A stretch of 63,272 nucleotides of DNA from positions 1-63,272 of the forward strand of contig JBFLWQ010000020.1 of the NCBI GenBank assembly GCA_040757775.1. Reading direction: 5' to 3'. The notes under the pieces are model-generated. The model did not search any database. It worked only from the letters and a program-made list of their open reading frames with translations, and had not been told where the DNA came from. The translations under genes were made by a program, and so were the position numbers. The stretch's first letter is position 1; the number at the start of each line of letters is the position of its first letter. Source of the DNA: Thermodesulfobacteriota bacterium. Lineage in GTDB: Bacteria > Desulfobacterota > UBA8473. Shown here piece by piece: positions 36,263-46,403 of the stretch.

Positions 36263-37939
36263 TTAAAACATCCCAGGATCACGATGTACTCCAAAGACTT
36301 CCCTAAACACATCGCATATCTCCTGCAATGTGGCGTATTCTTTAACTGCATCAAGTATAGGAGGCATCACATTCCCATTGCCTTCACAGGCACTCCGGAT
36401 ATTATCTAAACAGGAATTCACCTTATTGTTATCTCGACTTTCCTTTATGTTCCTTGTTCTGGCTATCTGTTTTTCCTCCAGATCCGGCGATATCTTAAGT
36501 GTTTCGATAGGAATAGTCTCTTCCATCACATACCTGTTAACACCAACCATTGTCTTTTCTTCTCTATCAAGCTGTTGTTGATAATGGTATGCAGCCTTGG
36601 CTATTTCATTTTGTGGATAACCTCTTTCAATGGCTTCAATAATCCCTCCCATCTCATCAATCTTGTTTATATATTCCATTGCCTCTTCTTCCATCCTGTT
36701 GGTTAGGGATTCCACAAAGTAAGAACCACCCAGGGGGTCAATAGTATTTGCTACCCCTGTTTCTTCGGCAATGATCTGTTGGGTTCGTAGTGCGATAGTT
36801 GCTGACTGCTCAGTTGGTAAAGCCAGTACTTCATCCAGGGAATTGGTATGTAATGATTGGGTACCTCCCAAAACTGCTGCCAGGGCTTCAAAAGCAGTCC
36901 TTACCACGTTATTGTAAGGCTGCTGGGCACTTAGAGAACATCCTGCCGTTTGCGTGTGAAATCGCAATAGCCATGAACGAGGGTCCTTTGCTCTAAATCT
37001 TTCCTTCATCACTCTTGCCCAGATTCTCCTGGCAGCACGGTATTTGGCTATTTCTTCAAAAAAATCTATATGGGCATTAAAGAAGAAAGAAAGCCTGGAG
37101 GCAAAGCTGTCCACGTCCAGTCCTCTTTCAATGGCTGCCTGTACATAACCTATCCCATCAGCCAGGGTAAAAGCTAACTCCTGTACCGCAGTCGACCCTG
37201 CCTCTCTGATATGGTATCCGCTAATGCTTATGGTATTCCAGCGCGGAACCTCTTTTGTACAGTACTCAATAGTATCTACTATAACCCTCACTGAAGGTTT
37301 AGGAGGACACATGAAGGTCTTTTGGGCTATAAACTCCTTCAGCATGTCATTCTGAATGGTTCCACCAACCTGTTTCTTGCTTACCCCTTGTTTTTCCGCA
37401 ACAGCTATATACATTGCCAGGAGAATGGCAGCAGGGGGATTTATAGTCATGGAGGTAGTAACCTTGTCCAGGGGGATCCCATGGAACAGGATCTCCATAT
37501 CCTTCAAAGTATCGATGGCAACTCCGCATTTGCCCACCTCACCCCTTGCCAGAGGAGAGTCTGAATCATATCCCATGAGGGTAGGCATGTGAAACGCAAC
37601 ACTGAGACCTGTTTGTCCCTGAGATAGCAGATAGTGGTATCTCTTATTGGTATCCTCAGCAGACCCAAAACCAGAAAACATCCTCATAGTCCAGTGTCTT
37701 CCTCTGTACATTGAAGGTTGAACCCCTCGTGTAAATGGATACTCTCCCGGGAAATTCAGATCCCTTTGGAAATCAAATCCCAGAATGTCTTCGGGAGTAT
37801 AGAGTCTGCCTATCTCCATATCAGAAACAGTAGAAAACCTCTCCTTTATTTCAGGAGCCTTGGTTAGACTCTTCTCAAGTTTCTCTTCCCATTTTCCCCT
37901 ATCCTTTTTAATCTCTATTATTTCATCTTCCTTAAACAT
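36263..37939 (-). CDS. Acyl-CoA mutase large subunit, isobutyryl-CoA mutase-like
   Basis: A 558-residue catalytic subunit of the methylmalonyl-CoA mutase family without a B12 domain. The two residues that separate known specificities can be read: the Tyr89 position is Phe88 (RMFSGFG) and the Arg207 position is Gln206 (EFIAQKT). This Phe/Gln pair is that of isobutyryl-CoA mutase (IcmA), which interconverts isobutyryl-CoA and n-butyryl-CoA. His243 in GYH is retained. The partner B12 subunit lies 47 nt downstream. General annotation would call it methylmalonyl-CoA mutase; the residues argue against that. No G-protein chaperone (MeaB/ArgK) is seen nearby. Confidence 0.9.
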   Translation of the reverse strand: MFKEDEIIEIKKDRGKWEEKLEKSLTKAPEIKERFSTVSDMEIGRLYTPEDILGFDFQRDLNFPGEYPFTRGVQPSMYRGRHWTMRMFSGFGSAEDTNKRYHYLLSQGQTGLSVAFHMPTLMGYDSDSPLARGEVGKCGVAIDTLKDMEILFHGIPLDKVTTSMTINPPAAILLAMYIAVAEKQGVSKKQVGGTIQNDMLKEFIAQKTFMCPPKPSVRVIVDTIEYCTKEVPRWNTISISGYHIREAGSTAVQELAFTLADGIGYVQAAIERGLDVDSFASRLSFFFNAHIDFFEEIAKYRAARRIWARVMKERFRAKDPRSWLLRFHTQTAGCSLSAQQPYNNVVRTAFEALAAVLGGTQSLHTNSLDEVLALPTEQSATIALRTQQIIAEETGVANTIDPLGGSYFVESLTNRMEEEAMEYINKIDEMGGIIEAIERGYPQNEIAKAAYHYQQQLDREEKTMVGVNRYVMEETIPIETLKISPDLEEKQIARTRNIKESRDNNKVNSCLDNIRSACEGNGNVMPPILDAVKEYATLQEICDVFREVFGVHRDPGMF

Positions 37940-38018
37940 TCTCTATCTCCTTTAATCTTTGTAAACGTTTAAACGATCGGCAATCAGTAATAACTATAGT
38001 AAACGATATAAGTAAATT

Positions 38019-38071
38019 GTCATTTCGACCAAAGGGAGAAATCTAAGATTCCTCGCGTCGCTCGGAATGAC
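38019..38071. repeat. REP-like inverted-repeat element
   Basis: GTCATTTCGA at 38019-38028 and TCGGAATGAC at 38062-38071 bound a 53-bp element with GAGAAATCT...AGATTCCTCG in the middle. It belongs to the same loose family as 22478-22568 and 52096-52174. Confidence 0.6.
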
Positions 38072-38151
38072 AGAGCAAGGTTCGGAGTAACATTTTTACA
38101 TGTTAACCTTATTTAAGCCGTTCCCTATAGTAGTACGATTCATTAAATACG

Positions 38152-38194
38152 CTAAAATATACCATCCCGCAAGAGGCGAAGTCAAGGGGAAAAG
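38152..38194. repeat. Short dispersed repeat, copy 1
   Basis: CTAAAATATACCATCCCG and then GAAGTCAAGGGGAAAAG: 43 bp, with a close match at 42463-42506. Both copies lie between divergently transcribed genes. Confidence 0.6.
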
Positions 38195-38582
38195 TCCTGG
38201 CATATAAGCTTATGCCTTTATGTAAAATCTCAAGGACAGAGGCGTTATGAATAGAATAATTTTTTTCTGTTTTTTTTCCTTGACAATTGGATACATCCAT
38301 GGTAGAGAAGTTTCAATTCATATATCTCGAACACGAGCAAACTCTTAATACCAGTCTTTTGATCCTCACTGCCCTTTCCAGGATAGCGTACAAACGGCTT
38401 ATAATCAGGGGGGCTAATTCTTACAGCGCGACCAAAATTATTTCTTTAAAAAAGTCTTTCCTAGTGTCTAACAAAGAGAGTTTTGCAATATTTTGGTTTA
38501 AGGAATCTTACGGAGTAGCCGATTTTTAAAGACTTTATACAGACAGAGGCAGTTCGATTCCAGGAGGGAGGTTAAACTGAGT

Positions 38583-39584
38583 ATGAGAAGATATTATGCT
38601 TTTACCGCGATACTTATATTTATAATAATCTTTATCTCAGTTAACGTTCATGCCAATGTAACCTATATAAAAGAAGGCAATAACCCACAAAAAATAGCCA
38701 AAAAGAATAAAAAACAAACTCATCGAAAGAATAAAAATAAGCATAATCCTGCCTCCCTCCCCCTTAATACCACATTTCACAAAGCAAAAAAGGGCGATAC
38801 TTTACTCTCTTTATCAAAAAAGTACTCTCTATCAGTAAGTGAACTCAAAGAAATCAATAATCTCAGGTCAACAAAGATAAAAATCGGGCAAAGGATTGTT
38901 TTAAAACGAAGCAAAGCAAACACTTACGCTGGAAGCAAAATAAAGACTTACACTGTAAAACGAGGGGACAGCATATGGAAGATTGCAAAAAGGTTTAACA
39001 TTGACGCTGATGAATTAAAGGGTATCAACAATCTTAAAACAGACCGATTAAAACCAGGGTCAAAAATCCTTTTGGAACAAAAAGCGGAGCCGGTAAAAAC
39101 AAAAACCAATGAGATACCCCTCTTGCAGGCACATACTGACGAAGAGATAGAAGGGGTATTAGAATCAGAAAAATATAGTCTCGAGAAGAAAGTTACGCTC
39201 ATTGCAAAAAAATTTCTTAACATACCTTACAGGTTCGGTGGAAACAGTCTTAATGGTATCGACTGTTCAGCATTCGTTAAGAAGGTTTATGGCATGATCG
39301 ATATAAACCTTCCCCGCTCTGCAAGAGAGCAATTTTCCGAAGGAAATTCTGTTGTTAAAGAAGAGCTCTCTGTAGGCGATCTCGTATTTTTCAGGACATA
39401 TGCATCCTTTCCTTCACATGTGGGGATTTATCTCGGTGACAACCTGTTTATACATGCATCATCAATAGACAAGAAGGTCACAATTGATAGTCTGGAAACC
39501 CCGTACTATATGAAAAGATTTATTGGAGGGAAAAAGGTTATCGAGGAAAAAAACGACCAAGAAAAACTTGATGAAGAAGGATAA
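38583..39584 (+). CDS. LysM and NlpC/P60 peptidoglycan hydrolase
   Basis: A 333-residue exported protein. A signal peptide (about 1-25) is followed by a Lys-rich linker and two LysM repeats: KKGDTLLSLSKKYSLSVSEL (about 68-110) and VKRGDSIWKIAKRFNIDADE (about 124-165). An NlpC/P60 domain lies at about 200-310, with catalytic Cys in GIDCSAF, His in SHVGIYLG and a further His in FIHASS. It should bind peptidoglycan and cut peptide stems during wall remodelling. It is single-standing and convergent with proS. All three catalytic positions are present. Confidence 0.92.
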   Translation: MRRYYAFTAILIFIIIFISVNVHANVTYIKEGNNPQKIAKKNKKQTHRKNKNKHNPASLPLNTTFHKAKKGDTLLSLSKKYSLSVSELKEINNLRSTKIKIGQRIVLKRSKANTYAGSKIKTYTVKRGDSIWKIAKRFNIDADELKGINNLKTDRLKPGSKILLEQKAEPVKTKTNEIPLLQAHTDEEIEGVLESEKYSLEKKVTLIAKKFLNIPYRFGGNSLNGIDCSAFVKKVYGMIDINLPRSAREQFSEGNSVVKEELSVGDLVFFRTYASFPSHVGIYLGDNLFIHASSIDKKVTIDSLETPYYMKRFIGGKKVIEEKNDQEKLDEEG

Positions 39585-39593
39585 CTAACTTTA

Positions 39594-41306
39594 CTACTCT
39601 CCATTAAGACGTTTGACCACCTCATCCACAACCTCCCCCCTCTTAACCATAATAACCTCTCCCGTCTTTCTTAGCTTCATTTCCACCATATCGTTTTTAA
39701 GTGTTCTGCTGCTAACAGTCAGACGAATGGGTATGCCTATAAGGTCAGCATCTTTAAATTTTATCCCGGGACTCTCTTCTCGATCATCAAATAGCACATC
39801 GTAACCCTTCTCACTGATGGAGAGGTATATGGCTTCGGATGCATCCCTTACTTCTTTTTGATTGATGTTGACAGGTAGAATTGACACCAGAAAAGGGGCT
39901 ATAGGCATCGGGAAGATAATGCCATTCTCATCGTGATTCTGTTCAATAGCAGCAGCCACTGTCCTTCCCACTCCAATACCGTAGCAACCCATTACAATCA
40001 ACTGCTCCCTCCCATGAGCGTCAAGATAGGTTGCCCCCAGAGCCTCACTGTATTTGGTGCCTAGCTTAAAGACGTGCCCTACCTCAATTCCTCTGCTAAA
40101 TCTCAGCTTCCCATTACATCTGGGACATGGATCATCTTTATTTATCACTCTTAGGTCAGCAAAGTTGTCGACTTTGAAATCCCTAAGATTTACATTGATC
40201 AGGTGTGTATCCTTTTCATTTCCTCCTGTGACAAAATTGGACATCTCAGAAACGGCGTTATCGGCAACTATCCTTGTCCTCAAACCCACAGGTCCAGCGA
40301 ACCCTATTGGAGCACGGGTTATTTCCCTGATTCTTTCATCCTGGGCAAGGTTCAGGTAACTACAGTCAAGTAAGTTTTTCACCTTAACCTCGTTGACCTC
40401 ATGATCCCCTCTGACCAGTACAGCAACAGCCCCTTTATCGGTTTCATATATAAGGGTTTTAACAAGGTCTTTGGGGGTTACCTTTAAGAAACCCGTAACC
40501 TCTTCTACTGTCTTCATGTCCGGAGTGTGAACCTTCTGGATATTCACTGGAAGTGCTGATTCTCTCTCCTGAATACCGGGGTTTGAGTGTCTCGCCTCTG
40601 CCTTCTCCACATTTGCAGCGTAACTGCAGGAACAACAACTCACAATTGCACTTTCCCCGTAGTCTGCCATAACCATAAATTCATGGGAAAAGCTTCCACC
40701 GATTGCCCCGGAATCTGCCTCTACTGCCCTAAATTCCAGTCCACATCTCTCAAATATTTGATTATATGCCTGAAATATCCGGTTATAACTCTCTTCCGCA
40801 CTAGCTTCATCGACATCAAAGCTGTAGGCATCCTTCATGGTAAACTCTCTGCCCCTCATTAATCCGAAACGTGGGCGTACCTCATCACGAAACTTGGTTT
40901 GAATCTGGTACAGGATCAAGGGCAATTGACGGTAAGACTTAATCTCCCTTCTGACCAAATCAGTAATTACCTCTTCATGGGTAGGCCCCAGACAGAAATC
41001 ACGGTCATTGCGATCTCTGAACCTCAAGAGTTCCTTCCCGTAGATGTCCCATCTTCCGCTCTCCTGCCAAATGTCAGAAGGCTGAACCCCGGGAAGGGTT
41101 ACTTCTTGAGCCCCTGCCCTGTTCATCTCTTCCCGGATTATCTGTTCCACCTTACTGAATGTCCTTATTGCAAGTGGCAGATACGAGTAAATACCTGCTG
41201 CCAGTTTCCGAATCATGCCAGCCCGAAGCATCAGTTTATGGCTTATCACCTCAGCCTCAGCCGGGTCTTCTTTTAAAGTTGGAATTAACATCCTCGAATA
41301 ACGCAT
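39594..41306 (-). CDS. proS: Prolyl-tRNA synthetase
   Basis: A 570-residue class II synthetase of the bacterial type. Motif 2 lies near [17 protein letters not shown], and motif 3 near [17 protein letters not shown]. The YbaK-like editing insertion is present between about residues 225 and 385 ([16 protein letters not shown]). The C-terminal anticodon-binding domain is complete. It charges tRNA-Pro and edits misacylated alanine. It follows ispG by about 35 nt on the same strand. Confidence 0.97.
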   Translation of the reverse strand: MRYSRMLIPTLKEDPAEAEVISHKLMLRAGMIRKLAAGIYSYLPLAIRTFSKVEQIIREEMNRAGAQEVTLPGVQPSDIWQESGRWDIYGKELLRFRDRNDRDFCLGPTHEEVITDLVRREIKSYRQLPLILYQIQTKFRDEVRPRFGLMRGREFTMKDAYSFDVDEASAEESYNRIFQAYNQIFERCGLEFRAVEADSGAIGGSFSHEFMVMADYGESAIVSCCSCSYAANVEKAEARHSNPGIQERESALPVNIQKVHTPDMKTVEEVTGFLKVTPKDLVKTLIYETDKGAVAVLVRGDHEVNEVKVKNLLDCSYLNLAQDERIREITRAPIGFAGPVGLRTRIVADNAVSEMSNFVTGGNEKDTHLINVNLRDFKVDNFADLRVINKDDPCPRCNGKLRFSRGIEVGHVFKLGTKYSEALGATYLDAHGREQLIVMGCYGIGVGRTVAAAIEQNHDENGIIFPMPIAPFLVSILPVNINQKEVRDASEAIYLSISEKGYDVLFDDREESPGIKFKDADLIGIPIRLTVSSRTLKNDMVEMKLRKTGEVIMVKRGEVVDEVVKRLNGE

Positions 41307-41340
41307 AGTCCCTTCCCTGAATGTCCCTTCACTGTTTCCG

Positions 41341-42402
41341 TTAAAGATCCTTAACCATTTCTTCTACCTCTTTTACAAGCACATCTGCAAGCTCTTTTTC
41401 TTTAAGCTTTTTAACCACCCTACCCTTCTTAAATAAGAGACCCACTCCTTTACCACCGGCAATCCCTATCTCTGCCTCCTCAGCCTCACCAGGCCCATTG
41501 ACTACACAGCCCATAATGGCTACATTCAAAGGCACGGAAATATGGGCTAGTCTCACTTCTACCTCATTGGTTAGCTCTATCAGGTCAATCTCACACCTGC
41601 CACAAGTAGGACATGATATGAGGTTTATGCCGCGGTAACGGAGTCCCAATGCTTTGAGAATCTCATATCCAGCTCGGACTTCTTCCACAGGATCAGCAGT
41701 TAATGATACACGAATAGTATCCCCTATTCCTTCATTCAGAAGGATACCAATCCCCACAGATGACTTTATTGTTCCAGAAAAGGATGTCCCTGCCTCTGTA
41801 ATACCTACATGAAGTGGATAGTCAACCTTTTCTGAGATTAATCTATAAGCCTCAATAGTATCAAGGACATTAGATGCCTTTAAAGAAACCTTAATATCAT
41901 GGAAGTTCAAAGATTCAAGAATAGCAATATTGCTTAGTGCACTTTCAACCATGGCATCAGGAGTAGGATGACCATACTTGGAAAGGAGCTTTTTTTCTAT
42001 GGAGCCAGAATTGACCCCTATTCTTATTGGTATTTTTCTTTCTTTAGCCGCCTCCACCACAGACTTAATCTTTACCTTGCCACCAATATTTCCAGGATTG
42101 ATCCTTAAACCATCTACTCCTTCCTCAACAGCCCTAAGTGCCAATCTATAGTCAAAATGGATGTCAGCTATGAGAGGGATACTTATACCCTTTTTTATTT
42201 CACCCAGTTTCTCCGCTGCTTCCATATCTGGAACAGCAACCCTTATGATCTCACACCCTACTGATTCCAATCGATGGATCTGGGAGATGGTAGACAGGTA
42301 ATCCCTGGTATCGGTATTGGTCATGGATTGAACCGAAATGGGAGCACTACCGCCTATTTTAACATTGCCTATTGAAATCTGTCTGGTCTTTCTCCTTTTC
42401 AT
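41341..42402 (-). CDS. ispG: 4-hydroxy-3-methylbut-2-enyl diphosphate synthase
   Basis: A 353-residue IspG (GcpE), the [4Fe-4S] enzyme that reductively opens the cyclodiphosphate in the methylerythritol phosphate isoprenoid pathway. The N-terminal TIM barrel begins with [11 protein letters not shown]. The C-terminal cluster-binding part has [12 protein letters not shown] and [10 protein letters not shown], giving the three Cys ligands and the catalytic Glu. Probably cotranscribed with proS, an arrangement common in many bacteria (ispG-proS). Confidence 0.97.
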   Translation of the reverse strand: MKRRKTRQISIGNVKIGGSAPISVQSMTNTDTRDYLSTISQIHRLESVGCEIIRVAVPDMEAAEKLGEIKKGISIPLIADIHFDYRLALRAVEEGVDGLRINPGNIGGKVKIKSVVEAAKERKIPIRIGVNSGSIEKKLLSKYGHPTPDAMVESALSNIAILESLNFHDIKVSLKASNVLDTIEAYRLISEKVDYPLHVGITEAGTSFSGTIKSSVGIGILLNEGIGDTIRVSLTADPVEEVRAGYEILKALGLRYRGINLISCPTCGRCEIDLIELTNEVEVRLAHISVPLNVAIMGCVVNGPGEAEEAEIGIAGGKGVGLLFKKGRVVKKLKEKELADVLVKEVEEMVKDL

Positions 42403-42462
42403 AACTCATTCCCAGCAGAAAAAATAGTATCTGATCTTTAACAGTAACTCCTGTTAAATCCT

Positions 42463-42506
42463 CTAAAAATATAGCATCCCGTGAAAGGTGAAGTCAAGGG
42501 GAAAAG
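42463..42506. repeat. Short dispersed repeat, copy 2
   Basis: CTAAAAATATAGCATCCCG and then GAAGTCAAGGGGAAAAG, matching 38152-38194 at nearly every position. It lies just before the promoter of the oxidoreductase operon. Confidence 0.6.
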
Positions 42507-42525
42507 ATTTTTATAATTTTCTGTA

Positions 42526-42554
42526 TTGACAATGGAAACATTTCAAACTATGTT
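42526..42554 (+). promoter_or_regulatory. Sigma70-type promoter of the oxidoreductase operon
   Basis: TTGACA at 42526-42531 and TATGTT at 42549-42554 are separated by 17 bp. It lies about 120 bp before the alpha-subunit gene. Confidence 0.45.
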
Positions 42555-42675
42555 CAAATACAATATTATTCTGCAAATGATGCGGAATGACATCTCTTAA
42601 TACTTGGAAAGTACGCAAATCGAAACTTCTTGAAATTGCTGCAATTTTTCTTTTAACGCATTGAAGGGGGCAAAT

Positions 42676-43752
42676 ATGGGGGAAAAGTTGTTTATTCATG
42701 GCTACGAGGCTGTAGGACGTGGAGCTTTGAATGCGGGATGTCTGCATTTCTTTGGTTATCCTATTACGCCGCAAAACGAGATAACGGAGTTTTTTGCCCG
42801 TGAATTACCAAAATTAGGCGGGCGTTTTGTACAGGCTGAGAGTGAATCATCATCTGCCTCTATGGTCTTTGGAGCTGCTACTGCGGGGGTCAGGGTGATG
42901 ACATCTACAGCCAGCCCTGGTTGGGGATTGATGCAGGAGATACTATCCCATATAAGTTTTTGTGAATTACCCTGCGTTGTAGTGAATGTTCAAAGAGGGG
43001 GGCCTGGTCAGGGCACCACCCGTCACGCCCAGACCGATTATCTGTCAGCTACACGAGGAGGCGGACAGGGAGGGTATAAGAGCATTGTTCTCGCCCCTTC
43101 ATCGGTTCAGGAATGCCATGACTTAATGCAGCTTGCCTTTTACCTGGCAGATAAGTATCGCATCCTTACAGTAGTTTTGGCAGACGGTATACTTATCCAG
43201 ATAGCCGAGTATATCAATGTAAAACCTCTGGATTTCGGCCCATTACCTCCAAAGGACTGGGCATTGAAAGGTATAGACAAGAAAGGCGGCAGATGTGATC
43301 ATATCCATTCAACAAGGGGACTAATACCCCCCGTTTACAAAACCATCGTTGAACAGATTCACGAAAAATATAAGAAGATAACTGAATCTGAAGTAAGGTA
43401 TCGAACTTATCAGGCAGAAGATGCTGAATTGCTCCTAATATCTTATGGGTACGTGGCCCGTTGCTGTGAGGAAGCTGTAAATATGGCTCGCAGCAACGGA
43501 TTAAAAGCAGGTCTGATCCAGCCCATAACCCTTTGGCCATTTCCATATGAAATACTGGCACAAAAGGCCTCACGGGGATGCAGATTCCTCGCTGTTGAAG
43601 ACAGCATGGGCCAGCTATTGGAGGATGTATGGCTGGGTGTTGAGAATAAAAGCCGCGTTTCGTTTTTAGGGATGCCTTCCAGGCATGTTGATGGAGAATT
43701 GGGGATGATCTTCCCAGAGACTATCTTTGAGGAGGTTAAAAAATTAATATGA
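42676..43752 (+). CDS. 2-oxoacid:ferredoxin oxidoreductase, alpha subunit
   Basis: About 358 residues from ATG 42676, with AAGGGGG upstream; a TTG at 42661 is a weaker alternative. The pyrimidine-binding part contains YPITPQNEI and QAESESSSASMVFGAA, and VNVQRGGPGQGTTRHAQTD is typical of VorB/KorA. The C-terminal domain II closes with DVWLGVENKSRV. It oxidatively decarboxylates 2-oxo acids to acyl-CoA with reduction of ferredoxin. It overlaps the beta subunit by 4 nt. VorB-like (branched-chain 2-oxoacid) or KorA-like specificity cannot be settled. Confidence 0.92.
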   Translation: MGEKLFIHGYEAVGRGALNAGCLHFFGYPITPQNEITEFFARELPKLGGRFVQAESESSSASMVFGAATAGVRVMTSTASPGWGLMQEILSHISFCELPCVVVNVQRGGPGQGTTRHAQTDYLSATRGGGQGGYKSIVLAPSSVQECHDLMQLAFYLADKYRILTVVLADGILIQIAEYINVKPLDFGPLPPKDWALKGIDKKGGRCDHIHSTRGLIPPVYKTIVEQIHEKYKKITESEVRYRTYQAEDAELLLISYGYVARCCEEAVNMARSNGLKAGLIQPITLWPFPYEILAQKASRGCRFLAVEDSMGQLLEDVWLGVENKSRVSFLGMPSRHVDGELGMIFPETIFEEVKKLI

Positions 43753-44528
43753 ACGAAAAAAGTGTTTCCTTGAAGAAGGAGAAGATTTATGGTCCGTCTG
43801 ATTATACCTTGAACCTTCCGCTACCATCCTGCCCGGGTTGCGGTTCCCCCCTTGCAGGTAAAATTGTCATGGAAGCCCTTGAGGAACTGGGGATAATTGA
43901 AAAGGCAGTATGCGTTATAGGTGTTGGTTGTGCTGGTATGAAATTCTTCACAACAAAAATTGATTGGACCCTCTGTTCCCACGGTCCATCCCCTTCTGTC
44001 GCTAACGGTATAAAACATGGTAACTATGATGACGCTATTGTCTTTACTATCCAGGGCGACGGCGATTGTGCTGCCATAGGTGCAGGTTATCTGATTAACT
44101 CCGCAGCCAGAGGAGACAAGATTACTATATTTATGCTCAATAATACGAATTATGGAACTACTGGAGGGCAAATGGCGCCAACAACACTGATCGACCAGGT
44201 AACAACAACTACTCCCCAGGGAAGGGACGGTATAACCCATGGGTATCCCCTTCACGTACCGGAAATGTTAGCCACAATAAGGGGGGTAGCCTATAGTGCT
44301 CGGGGGTCAGTACACAACTTTGCCAGCTATCAGCGTACCAAAAAATACGCAAAACTTGCACTTCAAAAACAGATAAACGGAGTTGGACTCGGCTTTTTGG
44401 AAATATTAACTTCTTGCCCGGTTAATTGGCGCATGGAACCATCTAAGGCAATGAAATGGATCGAAAGAAGGGTTGTGGCCGAGTATCCCCTTGGTGAATT
44501 TAAAAATGTGGATTCTACCACAGATTGA
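43749..44528 (+). CDS. 2-oxoacid:ferredoxin oxidoreductase, beta (TPP-binding) subunit
   Basis: A 259-residue subunit binding thiamine diphosphate. The Fe-S/TPP region has CPGCGSPLAGK and GVGCAGMKF, and the TPP-Mg motif is GDGDCAAIG followed by LNNTNYGTTGGQ. SHGPSPSVANGIK matches the family's HGR-type substrate loop only partly (HGP). Translationally coupled to alpha and followed by gamma. Function depends on all three subunits. Confidence 0.93.
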   Translation: MNEKSVSLKKEKIYGPSDYTLNLPLPSCPGCGSPLAGKIVMEALEELGIIEKAVCVIGVGCAGMKFFTTKIDWTLCSHGPSPSVANGIKHGNYDDAIVFTIQGDGDCAAIGAGYLINSAARGDKITIFMLNNTNYGTTGGQMAPTTLIDQVTTTTPQGRDGITHGYPLHVPEMLATIRGVAYSARGSVHNFASYQRTKKYAKLALQKQINGVGLGFLEILTSCPVNWRMEPSKAMKWIERRVVAEYPLGEFKNVDSTTD

Positions 44529-44544
44529 TTTATAAGGAGGAAAC

Positions 44545-45117
44545 ATGGAGCATAGACAGAATGGTAAAGGAGAATTACTTATAGCAGGGGTTGGAGGATG
44601 GGGCATTGTAACCATAGGAGACATACTGGCTAAAGCTGCCCTTAAAGAGTTTGAAAATGTTGCGTGGTTTCCCAGTTATGCAACTATGATGCGTGGGGGT
44701 GAAAGCGAGTGCTGTATTATGTTCTCACATAAAAGAATTTCATCACCTGTAATATATAAAAGCTCCGGTGTAATGGTTCTGGGGGCTTCGAGAATACCGG
44801 ATTTTGAAAACAGGGTTAAACCTGGCGGTTTGATGTTGATAGAGTCCACAGGTATAAATGAGGAAACTAAAGTAAAGAGAAATGATATGGACGTCAGGTA
44901 TGTATCTGCAATGGAGGAGGCAACAAAGCTGGGAAGTATAATGAATGCCAATCTTGTCATGCTCGGAGCCTATGTAGCTGCAACAGGTCTGATATCAAAA
45001 GAGTCAATCCTGCAGGAGATTAAGACCAGATTCGCGGGAAAGGGGAAGCATAAAATAGTTTCAGCCTGTAACGAAGCCTTTCTTGCAGGGCTGAAACTCA
45101 TTCAACAGCGAGCTTAA
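44545..45117 (+). CDS. 2-oxoacid:ferredoxin oxidoreductase, gamma subunit
   Basis: A 190-residue gamma domain (POR/KorC type) with GVGGWGIVTIGDILAKAA at the N-terminus and MMRGGESECCIMFS. A strong AAGGAGG lies upstream. It completes an alpha-beta-gamma set. No ferredoxin-like delta subunit is encoded next to it, so electrons must go to a separate ferredoxin. Its end converges with the CorC-like gene, with a near-palindromic AGCGAGCTTAAGCTTGCT at the stop codon that could act as a weak bidirectional stem. Confidence 0.92.
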   Translation: MEHRQNGKGELLIAGVGGWGIVTIGDILAKAALKEFENVAWFPSYATMMRGGESECCIMFSHKRISSPVIYKSSGVMVLGASRIPDFENRVKPGGLMLIESTGINEETKVKRNDMDVRYVSAMEEATKLGSIMNANLVMLGAYVAATGLISKESILQEIKTRFAGKGKHKIVSACNEAFLAGLKLIQQRA

Positions 45118-45125
45118 GCTTGCTG

Positions 45126-46403
45126 TTATAGCCCACTGTTATTTAAATCCTCTGTCTCTTCTTTCTTAATCCGTACCCTTCCTATTGAGCGATCTTCAAC
45201 TTTACATATCTTGATCCTGTAGCGGTCTATGGTCAATTCTTCACCCTCTTCAGGAATTCTACCCATCTCCTTCAATATCAGAGCCCCCAAGGTAGGATTG
45301 TCCTCTTCCGGCAAAGAGATAGTCAGTAACCTGTTAACATCCCTAATTTTTATGTCACTTTCAATAAGGATTGAACCGTCCTTCTGTAACACGTAGGGAC
45401 TCTTTATTAGATCAGATTCATCATATATCTCACCTGTAATCTCTTCTATGATGTCCTCCATGGTTACGATACCTCTTATGTTCCCGTATTCATCTACAAC
45501 AAATGCCATGTGTGCCCTCTCTTTCTGAAAATCCAGAAGCTGGACGTAAACGACCTTTGTCTCCGGGATGAAAAGAGGTTGACGGATAATATCCTTAATA
45601 TCTAAATCAGGTCTATTCTTCCCCTTAAAAAAATCTTTAACATGAATGTAGCCAAGAATATTGTTTATATCCTTTTCGTAAACTGGGTACCGCGAAAACA
45701 CATTTTCCGTAATCACTCTTTCAATTTCATTTAATCCCATACTCACTTCAATAGAAACAATGTCGTTCACAGGAACCATTAAATCTTCAACAGTCAAATC
45801 GGTTAAGTCAAATATACCCGCAAGCATTCTTCCCTTTCTGGGTTCAAAGGTTCCCTCTTCCTCACCCGCCTCTATCAGTGTTTCGATTTCCTCTTCAGTT
45901 ATAGGCGACCAGCGTGATTTACCCTTTTGGCCCATCATAAGCAATAGAAGATGGGAAATCTTTGAAATTACCCATACAATTGGATGAAAAAGAACAGTAA
46001 AAAAACGGACAGGATAGATGGCTACCAAGGAAAATTTCAAGGCGTTGTAGGCTGCATAGGTTTTGGGAGTAATCTCACCGAAGATCAAGAGGAGAAGAGT
46101 CATACAGACAGTTGCAATAAATACCCCTTCTTCTCCGAATACTGAGATGGCAATGGCTGTAGCCAATGCCGTAGCAGCAATACTAACTATATTACTGCCT
46201 ACCAGGATAGTGCCTATAAGCTGATCCGGCTCCTTCAATATTTTTTCAATCCCTTTCCCTATATTGGGCCTATCTTTTCCCAGTTGTTTCACCCGTAACT
46301 TGCTCAATGAGAGGAAAGCTGTCTCAGCTCCAGAAAAAAAGGCTGAACAGATGAGAAAAAAAACAACCAAAAGGTACATATACAAATCTTGTATGCCTTC
46401 CAT
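45126..46403 (-). CDS. CNNM/CorC-HlyC family membrane protein
   Basis: A 425-residue protein with the standard order: an N-terminal DUF21 (CNNM) membrane domain of about four helices (1-190, with FFSGAETAFLSLSKLRV), a pair of CBS domains (about 205-330, PVNDIVSIE to VVDEYGNIRGIVTMEDI) and a C-terminal CorC_HlyC domain (about 345-420). Such proteins take part in Mg2+/Co2+ transport or homeostasis; the haemolysin label is historical. It stands alone between convergent oxidoreductase genes and a repeat-bearing gap. Confidence 0.93.
   Translation of the reverse strand: MEGIQDLYMYLLVVFFLICSAFFSGAETAFLSLSKLRVKQLGKDRPNIGKGIEKILKEPDQLIGTILVGSNIVSIAATALATAIAISVFGEEGVFIATVCMTLLLLIFGEITPKTYAAYNALKFSLVAIYPVRFFTVLFHPIVWVISKISHLLLLMMGQKGKSRWSPITEEEIETLIEAGEEEGTFEPRKGRMLAGIFDLTDLTVEDLMVPVNDIVSIEVSMGLNEIERVITENVFSRYPVYEKDINNILGYIHVKDFFKGKNRPDLDIKDIIRQPLFIPETKVVYVQLLDFQKERAHMAFVVDEYGNIRGIVTMEDIIEEITGEIYDESDLIKSPYVLQKDGSILIESDIKIRDVNRLLTISLPEEDNPTLGALILKEMGRIPEEGEELTIDRYRIKICKVEDRSIGRVRIKKEETEDLNNSGL

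Larger units (their letters stand above)
37940..38582. other. Long intergenic region with repeats and weak promoters
   Basis: A 643-bp gap between divergent genes. It contains a REP-like element (38019-38071), a short repeat shared with the region before the oxidoreductase operon (38152-38194) and a TTGACA at 38280-38285. A frame of 80 codons at 38287-38529 has no ribosome-binding site or recognisable content and I do not call it a gene. Confidence 0.55.

Noticed and set aside
38287-38529. 80-codon frame in the long gap before the LysM gene
   Set aside because: No ribosome-binding site, no recognisable content and unlike neighbouring proteins in composition.
38583-39584. Phage lysin origin for the LysM/NlpC protein
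   Set aside because: It has a signal peptide and cell-type domain order, and there are no phage genes nearby.
45107-45125. Near-palindrome at the convergent gene ends as a strong terminator
   Set aside because: It has one mismatch and no T-run on either side, so I only mention it with the gamma subunit.
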